Assembly: GCF_017052655.1 (NCBI RefSeq)
Contig: NZ_JAFIDC010000001.1
Location: 682,001 to 746,000 of the forward strand
Direction of reading: 5' to 3'
DNA length: 64,000 nucleotides
DNA from: Acholeplasma equirhinis
Lineage (GTDB): Bacteria; Bacillota_I; Bacilli_A; Acholeplasmatales; Acholeplasmataceae
Notes under the pieces: generated by a model
What the model saw: the letters and a program-made list of their open reading frames with translations, nothing else
Database searches by the model: none
What the model was told of the DNA's origin: nothing
In this document: piece after piece, positions 33,895-39,600 of the stretch
Layout of the letters: each line of letters opens with the position of its first letter
How positions within the stretch are numbered: the first letter of the stretch is position 1
Program-made: the position numbers and the translations under genes

Positions 33895-33946
33895 CTTTTC
33901 TTTCCTCTTTCTTTTGACAATATTTACAGCCTTGTCTTCTGGGCAT
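33836..33946 (-). CDS. possible 36-residue zinc-ribbon protein overlapping the next gene
   Basis: A short frame reading MPRRQGCKYCQKKEER then, after ten basic/polar residues, SCSICGTKEFN: two CxxC knuckles 16 residues apart (C7, C10, C27, C30), a classic zinc ribbon, and strongly basic. It overlaps the first 20 codons of the 186-residue gene in another frame. No ribosome site is obvious before the ATG at 33944-33946, so translation is uncertain. The Cys pattern is hard to dismiss as chance. Confidence 0.4.
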   Translation of the reverse strand: MPRRQGCKYCQKKEERKDAKRTRNKSCSICGTKEFN

Positions 33947-33995
33947 TCTATAATCTTGACATTAAGCTTGTCGTATGATAAATTAAATGTAGAGC

Positions 33996-34040
33996 TACGG
34001 TATTAGAGTCCGTAACACGTGGAGGCATATTACCTCCACA
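33996..34040. repeat. paired hairpins in a prophage intergenic region
   Basis: TACGG/CCGTA (33996-34014) and GTGGAGG/CCTCCAC (34019-34039) are adjacent stems, the second covering the stop codon of the 155-residue gene. A T8 run follows only on the plus strand, opposite to the operon, so they are not good operon terminators. They could be part of a replication origin or a processing site. Confidence 0.45.
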
Positions 34041-34497
34041 TTTTTTTTGCTTTAAACCTGGATCTTTTTCGATTTTTATAATTAAGTAAACTACCAGGTT
34101 GATCAAATATAAATTTTTGAATATCTCTAACTTTTTTTGGATTTATTGCATAATTCTTTTTACTCTCTTCTAAATCATTTTCAAGTAAAGGTCTTCTGTT
34201 TCTAAAATTCCAAGATAAAGTTTCTTTTTTAATTCCAGATAATCGATCAAAATTAGCGTTGCTTTTATTAATTACTAGAACTAACCCATTTTTTAATTGT
34301 ATTAAGGTCTTCTCTTTAGGTTTTCCAGATTTATCAACAACTGAAGTGATAACATTAACTGCAACTCGTTTATTTTTTTTATCATGAGCTGAAACGTACA
34401 CATGATGTCCACGAGTCTTATCTTTAGTTAAATAAATCACATCGTTATTTACATGTTTCACTTTTTCCACTAAAGATTTCTTGCTCAATAACATCAC
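34030..34497 (-). CDS. basic prophage protein, function unknown
   Basis: A 155-residue Lys/Arg/Asn-rich protein. The first ~80 residues look like a small beta-barrel (VIYLTKDKTRGHHVYVSAHD, RVAVNVITSVVDKSG) and the C-terminal half is helical and very basic (NYKNRKRSRFKAKKMWR). Nucleic-acid binding is likely from charge alone; no family is assigned. The 99-bp gap upstream holds only short hairpin-forming sequence and its ribosome site. Confidence 0.62.
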   Translation of the reverse strand: MMLLSKKSLVEKVKHVNNDVIYLTKDKTRGHHVYVSAHDKKNKRVAVNVITSVVDKSGKPKEKTLIQLKNGLVLVINKSNANFDRLSGIKKETLSWNFRNRRPLLENDLEESKKNYAINPKKVRDIQKFIFDQPGSLLNYKNRKRSRFKAKKMWR

Positions 34498-34596
34498 CTT
34501 GTTTATTCAAATTAAATGGCTGTTTGACTCATTACACGACTCAGTCCAATTATCTAACCTTCCATCGCTCTTAGGTTGCACCACCAAAGGAGAAAA

Positions 34597-34809
34597 CTAA
34601 AATCTAATTCGTGGTGGACTTTTTCTTGAAAGTCTTCTATTTCCACGACTTTCTTTGTCATTTCTTGCAGAAAAAACTAATAATAATACTGTTAAAATGA
34701 CTAAGATCAGAATTAAAACAAATAAAATCCAATTTGGAAGTATTTGTGTATTCCATAATTCTTGTATCCAAAGAACAAAATTATCCCATGTTTCTGTTAT
34801 CCATTCCAT
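34597..34809 (-). CDS. single-helix membrane protein, best candidate for major coat protein
   Basis: A 70-residue protein with three parts: an amphipathic, Trp-rich N-terminus (MEWITETWDNFVLWIQELW), one strong membrane helix (WILFVLILILVILTVLLLVF), and a basic tail (RGNRRLSRKSPPRIRF). That order, outward amphipathic helix, membrane helix, DNA-facing basic C-terminus, is the plan of inovirus major coat proteins, though without a cleaved signal and slightly long. AAAGGTGG precedes the ATG at 34807-34809; a GTG four codons earlier is the alternative. It lies in the early part of the operon. Coat function is inference. Confidence 0.6.
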   Translation of the reverse strand: MEWITETWDNFVLWIQELWNTQILPNWILFVLILILVILTVLLLVFSARNDKESRGNRRLSRKSPPRIRF

Positions 34810-34841
34810 ATTTTTCACCACCTTTCGTATCTAATAAAACT

Positions 34842-35099
34842 TTAAAAACGTGATATTTGTTTTACATATCCTTTATCATCAAGAATGTACGTATATATTG
34901 CATTCTCTTTGGGAACGGATATCATCAATTTATTCTTTTCTTGTCTAATTGGTAATACTTGCCCTTTTTTAGATAGATGATTGATATGATTATTTACTCG
35001 ATGCAGTGTAGATGGACTTTTCCAAACATTAGTTTTTTGTGATATCTTTTTACCATCTTTTGATTTTCGTAATTTATTTGGTCTTAATATGTTTGCCAT
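34842..35099 (-). CDS. small basic prophage protein, function unknown
   Basis: An 85-residue protein, strongly basic in the first half (RPNKLRKSKDGKKISQKTNVWKS) and beta-like in the second (KLMISVPKENAIYTYILDDKGYV). No family is recognised. It is 2 bp after the 133-residue gene and 32 bp before the coat candidate, within the same operon. Confidence 0.6.
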   Translation of the reverse strand: MANILRPNKLRKSKDGKKISQKTNVWKSPSTLHRVNNHINHLSKKGQVLPIRQEKNKLMISVPKENAIYTYILDDKGYVKQISRF

Positions 35100-35101
35100 A
35101 T

Positions 35102-35503
35102 TTAATACCTCTTTGACTCTTTACTTTTTTTATAAAATGGTGCCTTTGGATTAGATCTTTGTTCTCTAATCATTGAGTCATATTCACGACCGATTAAATG
35201 TTTATAAATATTGAATGCTTTTCCATCATTCAAGAATTTTTCTGCTTTTTTCTTACCATAAATTTTTGATAAGAAATTCATAGCAATGTCATGATTTGGA
35301 ATTCTCAGCATACCGGATTCAACCATGTATGCACCTTTTCTGTAATTTGATGTGTAACCTCTTGTTCCACCATTACCAGCATCTGCATCTCTCTTAAACA
35401 TCTTAAATCTTGTACGCGTAGATTTTGATTCACCATTATATGCTGATAAAATCTCTCTTCTGATTATGTTTTTTGCTTTATTACTTGTACTTTTCAATGG
35501 CAT
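35102..35503 (-). CDS. basic prophage protein, function unknown
   Basis: A 133-residue basic protein with no membrane helix, containing a Gly/Arg-rich stretch (DAGNGGTRGYTSNYRKGAY) and a basic C-terminus (FYKKSKESKRY). No motif is recognised. It follows the small membrane peptide gene by ~64 bp and is nearly fused to the next gene (2 bp apart). Confidence 0.6.
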   Translation of the reverse strand: MPLKSTSNKAKNIIRREILSAYNGESKSTRTRFKMFKRDADAGNGGTRGYTSNYRKGAYMVESGMLRIPNHDIAMNFLSKIYGKKKAEKFLNDGKAFNIYKHLIGREYDSMIREQRSNPKAPFYKKSKESKRY

Positions 35504-35567
35504 TTTGTTGTTCCTACCTTTCTAATTATTTTTTGCCGTACTTGATAACCTACATTACAAAATTTCT

Positions 35568-35681
35568 TTAATTTCTTTTATGCTTTTTATAAGAATAATC
35601 AATTAACCAAAGAGTGAACGACATTCCAAATAAAGTTCCAACAATTATTCCTAATAATAAACCAAACAATGTATAGATCAT
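35568..35681 (-). CDS. 37-residue single-helix membrane peptide
   Basis: A short frame with one helix (LFGLLLGIIVGTLFGMSFTLWLI) then a basic end (YSYKKHKRN). GAAGG lies upstream of the ATG at 35679-35681, and the frame sits 2 bp after the previous stop. Filamentous phages have several such tiny coat proteins (pVII, pIX types); this is a reasonable candidate for one, unproven. Confidence 0.55.
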   Translation of the reverse strand: MIYTLFGLLLGIIVGTLFGMSFTLWLIDYSYKKHKRN

Positions 35682-35683
35682 AT

Positions 35684-35959
35684 TTAACCTTCATGACTGA
35701 CTTTATAAGATTTGTATTGTCGTAGTTCTTTAATTGCAGATTTAATACCTACCTTTTCACCAAAGTTTTTTGCAATATGAACTTTTGTAGGTGCTGAATC
35801 ATACCTAGGATCAAAGATTGTTTTCTCATAAAACTTCAATGCATCTTTTTTGTCTTTAACAAATTTTGGTTTTCCATACATAAACCCTGAAAGATATTCA
35901 TTCTTCTTTTGTGACGATCTTTTAACTTTAATTACTTTAAAATTTGTTTCTTTACTCAT
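35684..35959 (-). CDS. first gene of the prophage operon, small basic protein
   Basis: A 91-residue basic protein (MSKETNFKVIKVKRSSQKK..., KSAIKELRQYKSYKVSHEG) with no recognised family or membrane helix. It is the most upstream gene of the leftward operon that runs to 24031. AGAGGA precedes the ATG. I see no convincing promoter between it and the hairpin at 36021-36072. Confidence 0.6.
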   Translation of the reverse strand: MSKETNFKVIKVKRSSQKKNEYLSGFMYGKPKFVKDKKDALKFYEKTIFDPRYDSAPTKVHIAKNFGEKVGIKSAIKELRQYKSYKVSHEG

Positions 35960-36020
35960 TTAAAATCCTCTCTAAATATATTTTCAATTTCAGATATTGT
36001 CTGAATTAAATGCCTATAAA

Positions 36021-36072
36021 TTATTGAAGGTATCCTGGTCACTCACCACAAGAACCAAGATACCTTCAATAA
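36021..36072. repeat. large hairpin at the right end of the prophage, candidate packaging or origin signal
   Basis: Arms TTATTGAAGGTATC (36021-36034) and its exact complement (36059-36072) are extended inward, past one mismatch, by TGGT/ACCA, giving an 18-bp stem and 14-nt loop. No T-run follows on either strand. It lies in the 364-bp gene-free end of the element. Filamentous phage genomes carry a hairpin packaging signal and stem-loop origins in their intergenic region. Confidence 0.6.
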
Positions 36073-36145
36073 AGTGGCGAGTATTAATCACCAGTTCCTC
36101 ATTCATCCTTCGAATTTCACCGGTGATCAACTATGTAATTGTCAA

Positions 36146-36174
36146 AGAAAAAAGCAATCTAACTAAAGATTGCT
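36146..36174 (-). terminator. terminator near the right prophage end
   Basis: Stem AGCAATCT/AGATTGCT with a 6-nt loop and a T-rich run on the minus strand. It would stop leftward transcription entering the element from the host side, or across attP in the circular form. Confidence 0.6.
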
Positions 36175-36193
36175 AATTTTATAAGACTATTTC

Positions 36194-36241
36194 ACTCTTA
36201 ATCAATGGGTCGTCGGTTCGATCCCGACAGAGTGTACCATC
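36194..36241 (+). repeat. attR: displaced 3' half of the host tRNA-Lys
   Basis: 45 of 48 positions match 19796-19843. Two of the three differences are the two sides of one T-stem pair (GTGGG...CCCAC against GTCGG...CCGAC), and the third is in the T-loop, so it still folds. It has no 5' half, hence is not a tRNA gene. It is followed by a terminator, as the original host gene would be. Confidence 0.9.
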
Positions 36242-36251
36242 CAAACAATTA

Positions 36252-36283
36252 AAAGAATTAAGGCAATCTTAATTCTTTTTTTA
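36252..36283 (+). terminator. original tRNA-Lys terminator, now beyond attR
   Basis: Stem AAAGAATTAA/TTAATTCTTT followed by a T run on the plus strand, 10 bp after the CCA-like end of attR. No equivalent follows the intact tRNA at 19841. Confidence 0.8.
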
Positions 36284-36323
36284 TTTCTATATATTATGTA
36301 AAATAATTATATAGAGGTGGATT

Positions 36324-37025
36324 ATGGGTTTTAAATTTGATATATCACAATATCCAAACGTTAAGTGGATAGCACATAGGGGATTAACCAGTAAAACAGA
36401 TGAGAATACAGTTACAGCTTTCAAAATGGCAGGTGAACTTCCGTTTTATGGTATTGAAACTGACGTACATGAAACATTAGATTCAAAATATATTTTGTAT
36501 CATGATGATTTTGTTAAAATTTCAGATCAGAAAATATTCATTGATAAAACATTAAGTATAGATTTAAAAAACATTATTTTTAATAATGGAGATACACTTC
36601 CAGATTTAGAAGACTATATAAAGATTTGTAAAAAGTATCAAAAGATTGCTGTTCTAGAACTTAAGGCTCCATTTACGACTTTAAAAATTAAAAACATTAT
36701 AGAAAAAATCGAAACTCTTGGTTACCTGGAACAAACTATTTTTATATCATTTTATATTGATAATCTACTTAGAGTAAAATTGCTTCGTAAAGAATCAAAT
36801 TGTCAACTTTTATTAGGTGATTATAACGATGCATTAATTACTTTATCCAAATCAATGAAATTTGATATTAATATACATTATTCTCACTTAACACCTACAC
36901 GCGTAGACTATATTCATAGTCTTGGTTTACAGGTTAATTGTTGGACAGTTAATGATAAAGATATTGCTTTAAAACTTATTGAAATGGGTGTAGATTTTAT
37001 TACAACTGATGGTTTTTATGAGTAA
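36324..37025 (+). CDS. glycerophosphodiester phosphodiesterase
   Basis: Hydrolyses glycerophosphodiesters from phospholipid turnover to glycerol-3-phosphate and an alcohol. The 233-residue TIM-barrel protein shows the GDPD catalytic set: WIAHRG with His-Arg, ENT, the metal-binding ETDVHETLD, HDD and VLELK, and ends in VNCWTVND...GVDFITTDG. There is no signal peptide, so it is cytoplasmic. GAGGTGG precedes the ATG. It is the first host gene after the element and ends in a bidirectional terminator. Confidence 0.9.
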   Translation: MGFKFDISQYPNVKWIAHRGLTSKTDENTVTAFKMAGELPFYGIETDVHETLDSKYILYHDDFVKISDQKIFIDKTLSIDLKNIIFNNGDTLPDLEDYIKICKKYQKIAVLELKAPFTTLKIKNIIEKIETLGYLEQTIFISFYIDNLLRVKLLRKESNCQLLLGDYNDALITLSKSMKFDINIHYSHLTPTRVDYIHSLGLQVNCWTVNDKDIALKLIEMGVDFITTDGFYE

Positions 37026-37053
37026 TTATTTTAATCACTAAAAAACAAAACTA

Positions 37054-37076
37054 AAAAGAGGCTAATAGCCTCTTTT
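37054..37076. terminator. bidirectional intrinsic terminator
   Basis: 10-bp perfect stem AAAAGAGGCT/AGCCTCTTTT with a 3-nt loop between two convergent genes. Confidence 0.85.
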
Positions 37077-37089
37077 ATTACATACAGTG

Positions 37090-37773
37090 TTAGTATCTAA
37101 CTTTTTTACCTTTTTCGTAGTATTTTGGAGCAGCATATTGACCTACAATTTTACCATTTTCTAGGATCATATAACCTTCTTCTAAGAATGTATAAATTGG
37201 TCTTTCGTCCATGTGTGATACACGGCGAATTGCTTTCTTTTGTTGACGACGACGGTTATAATGTACCTCTACACCAAAATCTTTAATTAAACCAAGTCCA
37301 TCCCACATCATAAACTTTTTGTAATCTGGATCTGGTGAAATATGGAACCAATTTAATTGAATCATAGTACCAGCTGAAGGACCCATAAAGATTTTATCTT
37401 GATTTCTTAAAAATTCGATTAAATCATATTGTTTTAAACGTTCGATAAATAAATCAGGAGCTCCTCCAGGAAGGAAGATAATATCTGCTGCTTCGATCTT
37501 TTTCTTTGCAGTTTCTTTTGTATCCTTATCATAGAGGATCCATGAAATGTTTTCTTCTTTAATACCATATGGTTTAAACGGTTCAACAATATGTTGATAC
37601 CATACACCTTCTGGTGCAGTATAGCTTTCTACGTAAAGGTCATGACGATAGCCTTGTAAAAAGAATGAGAATGCGATAACAACAATTTTAGAATCTTCTT
37701 TTATGTACTTTTTTAAAACAGGATAGACATCTTTTCTATCATAAATTGTTCTTGAACTTAATATATTTATCAT
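37090..37773 (-). CDS. S51-like peptidase / class I glutamine amidotransferase-like protein
   Basis: A 227-residue flavodoxin-like protein related to peptidase E. It has FLPGGAPDLF, the nucleophile elbow GPSAGTMI with the catalytic Ser, and a His in the following beta region (VEVHYNRRRQQ). Peptidase E enzymes release N-terminal Asp from dipeptides, but many relatives have lost or changed activity, so substrate is uncertain. It is a single leftward gene convergent with the GDPD gene. Confidence 0.78.
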   Translation of the reverse strand: MINILSSRTIYDRKDVYPVLKKYIKEDSKIVVIAFSFFLQGYRHDLYVESYTAPEGVWYQHIVEPFKPYGIKEENISWILYDKDTKETAKKKIEAADIIFLPGGAPDLFIERLKQYDLIEFLRNQDKIFMGPSAGTMIQLNWFHISPDPDYKKFMMWDGLGLIKDFGVEVHYNRRRQQKKAIRRVSHMDERPIYTFLEEGYMILENGKIVGQYAAPKYYEKGKKVRY

Positions 37774-37797
37774 AATATCCCTATTGTATCAAATTAT

Positions 37798-37832
37798 AAA
37801 AAAAAAGAAATATCTTATTCAAAAGATATTTC
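37798..37832 (-). terminator. terminator overlapping the 3' end of the 118-residue gene
   Basis: Stem GAAATATCTT/AAGATATTTC with a 6-nt loop and a T9-like run on the minus strand. Confidence 0.8.
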
Positions 37833-38171
37833 GCAAGTTGCACCAATACTTTGTTCTTTTCTAACTTTATTGATTAAATGCATAATGATATCTTCATCTA
37901 ACATTAATTCAACTAAGCTTTGAGTTAATCCTTCATTTAAGAAATTTTCTAATGCATCCACTTGTCTTAATTGTTTTTCAATTTGTTTTTGGATGTTACC
38001 ATCAATAATTTCTTGTTCATAGTCATTAATCAATTCAAGCATAAATTCTTTATACGCTTTGATATGATCTGTAAGGTCGTCAACAGTCATTGCACGTAAA
38101 GCATCAATTGTTGGTTTTTTCTTTTTAATATATTCAGTTTGTAACCACTCTTTATATGCTTTATCTGTCAT
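37815..38171 (-). CDS. hypothetical small acidic helical protein
   Basis: A 118-residue, mostly helical, soluble protein with no recognised motif. The ATG at 38169-38171 with AAGGAG 8 nt upstream is chosen over the longer frame from 38231. It ends in its own terminator. The sequence offers no functional clue beyond an acidic coiled-coil-like middle. Confidence 0.65.
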   Translation of the reverse strand: MTDKAYKEWLQTEYIKKKKPTIDALRAMTVDDLTDHIKAYKEFMLELINDYEQEIIDGNIQKQIEKQLRQVDALENFLNEGLTQSLVELMLDEDIIMHLINKVRKEQSIGATCEISFE

Positions 38172-38282
38172 ATTCCTGTCTCCTTCCCTTAAGTTTGACT
38201 GTATTTTAACACCTTTATAAACCTTTGTCATTTAATATGAACTGTGGTAGGCTAATTATGTGAGTTTTCCACATTTTTTGTG

Positions 38283-38310
38283 GAAAAAAAGAATCCTTTG
38301 TGGGATTCTT
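38283..38310 (-). terminator. terminator after the 66-residue gene
   Basis: Stem AAGAATCC/GGATTCTT with a 6-nt loop, followed by seven T residues on the minus strand. Confidence 0.85.
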
Positions 38311-38509
38311 AATGTTTTTTCTGAACTAACGGTATTAATATTTGTGTATCAATCGCTTCAGGATAACGATAAGCTTCTTCACGAAGACGCTTGAACATGA
38401 CGTATACTAAACCACGATCTAAATCAAGTCTAGTGATCACACCAGTTTCTCTTTCTCCTTCAACTTTTACACGCTCACCAATTAAATATGTTTCATTGCT
38501 CCATGCCAT
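38309..38509 (-). CDS. hypothetical 66-residue SH3/KOW-like protein
   Basis: A small beta-rich protein (LIGERVKVEGERETGVITRLDLDRGLVYVMF) that reads like an SH3 or KOW-type barrel, followed by a basic RLREEAYRYP segment. The ATG at 38507-38509 follows AGGAG. The resemblance is by eye and the function is unknown. It has its own terminator. Confidence 0.6.
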   Translation of the reverse strand: MAWSNETYLIGERVKVEGERETGVITRLDLDRGLVYVMFKRLREEAYRYPEAIDTQILIPLVQKKH

Positions 38510-38553
38510 AGTGATCAAACTCCTTTTATCTCTCTCTTTATATTATAACATAT

Positions 38554-39600
38554 TTAGTTATTAAGGTCTTTGAGTGACTTACCAACAATGTAACTAAGGT
38601 TAGAATCACTTATTTCCTTAAACCAATTTAAGAATTCTTTCAAATCTTCTTGATTTACAAGTTCAATTAGGTGATTTAAATCATATTTAAACATTGGATG
38701 ACTCGATTCATTTAAATGTCTGATGAGTTCTTGGGCAGAATAATTTGTTAATAACATTGCATTCATCTCTAATAAGATGAGTGGCAGCTTTAATTTAGGC
38801 ATTTTAGCCTTTTTACCTGCAATATCAAGTGTCATCTTATAAAGTTGTAAAATCTCTTTTAACTTCAAATAATTAATATATGCTTGATATTTTTCATCAT
38901 GCCACGCATATAATTTTTTCAAAAGCTCTAAACGCCAAATAAATCGGTTATTAGAATCTTTAGATAAGTTTTGCTCCCTCATGATGAGTCTTTCTAAACT
39001 GTCTAAATCATTTTCTAAAAATTCACCTTTTACACCTTTTTCAAAAAGTGTGACAAGATATGCATAAGATGATAGCTTTTGTTCATTACGTGAAAGATAT
39101 GCGGTTAGATCATTTAAAAGTTTTACCTTTTCTTCCGTATAAGCTTTTAACACTTTACTAAAATCAATAATCTCTTTATCTTTGGTGATTTCTTTATCTT
39201 TAATAATGTATGTGACATATGCTAATGAATCTCTTTTAATTTCACTTTCTAATATGACTGAAAATCCATAGGAACCATCATCATAGTTACGGTTTGTTGG
39301 ATGCCCTACAACATCATTTCTTAAATACTTTAACATTCTTAAGTTTTTATTTTGGTTAATGTTGATGTGATATTTATATTTTGTCACTGAAAATGAAAGT
39401 TGATATAAAGCATCTATACCAACAAATAAAGATTGCATCAGACCAAAGATATCCAGTAAAATACTTGCCTGGTCTGTGGATTCTCGTCTTTTAAATTCTA
39501 AAAGCATGTCATCGACATGCTCTAGAATAGATAAACTACTTTCCGCTCTGATTTTTGCATCAAATTGTAAATTTTCTATTGCTTTAGTTATTTTCTCCAT
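38554..39600 (-). CDS. helical protein with HEPN-type R-N-x4-H motif
   Basis: A 348-residue, all-helical soluble protein. Residues 94-100 read RNDVVGH inside the run YLRNDVVGHPTNR, which matches the R[N/H/D]-x4-6-H motif of HEPN ribonucleases and related domains; the helix before it (LMQSLFVGIDALYQLSF) fits the fold. The rest is unassigned. Its start overlaps the end of the 1011-residue signalling-like gene by 17 bp, so the two are coupled and probably act together. RNase activity is inference; many HEPN domains are non-catalytic scaffolds. Confidence 0.62.
   Translation of the reverse strand: MEKITKAIENLQFDAKIRAESSLSILEHVDDMLLEFKRRESTDQASILLDIFGLMQSLFVGIDALYQLSFSVTKYKYHININQNKNLRMLKYLRNDVVGHPTNRNYDDGSYGFSVILESEIKRDSLAYVTYIIKDKEITKDKEIIDFSKVLKAYTEEKVKLLNDLTAYLSRNEQKLSSYAYLVTLFEKGVKGEFLENDLDSLERLIMREQNLSKDSNNRFIWRLELLKKLYAWHDEKYQAYINYLKLKEILQLYKMTLDIAGKKAKMPKLKLPLILLEMNAMLLTNYSAQELIRHLNESSHPMFKYDLNHLIELVNQEDLKEFLNWFKEISDSNLSYIVGKSLKDLNN

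Larger units (their letters stand above)
19796..36241. mobile_element. 16.4-kb integrated filamentous-phage-like element carrying a restriction-modification module
   Basis: The element is bounded by the tRNA-Lys 3' repeats and holds a tyrosine recombinase, Rep_trans-type replication initiator, Zot-like assembly ATPase, small single-helix membrane proteins and large exported proteins in one leftward operon (35959 to 24031). There is no portal, terminase, capsid or tail gene, no relaxase and no type IV secretion ATPase. This gene set is that of inoviruses rather than tailed phages or conjugative elements. At 16 kb it is large for the group, partly because of the R-M genes (20.3-23.0 kb), a protease and big surface proteins. 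The filamentous-phage identity is inference from gene content. Confidence 0.8.

Noticed and set aside
34019-34048. Strong terminator-like hairpin with T8 on the plus strand
   Set aside because: All genes around it run leftward; the T-run is the complement of Lys codons at the end of the 155-residue gene, so a terminator role is unlikely.
34498-34596. Possible small gene in the gap (25 codons from a GTG at the start of the gap)
   Set aside because: No ribosome site and no recognisable sequence; treated as intergenic with short repeats.
36194-36236. Second tRNA-Lys gene
   Set aside because: Only the anticodon-loop-to-3' part is present; the 5' acceptor strand and D-arm are missing, so it is attR, not a tRNA gene.
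38264-38287. TTTTCCACA and TGTGGAAAA, an inverted pair like DnaA boxes
   Set aside because: Each differs from TTATCCACA by one base, only two occur, and no dnaA, dnaN or origin-type unwinding region is near; probably part of terminator-type hairpin sequence.
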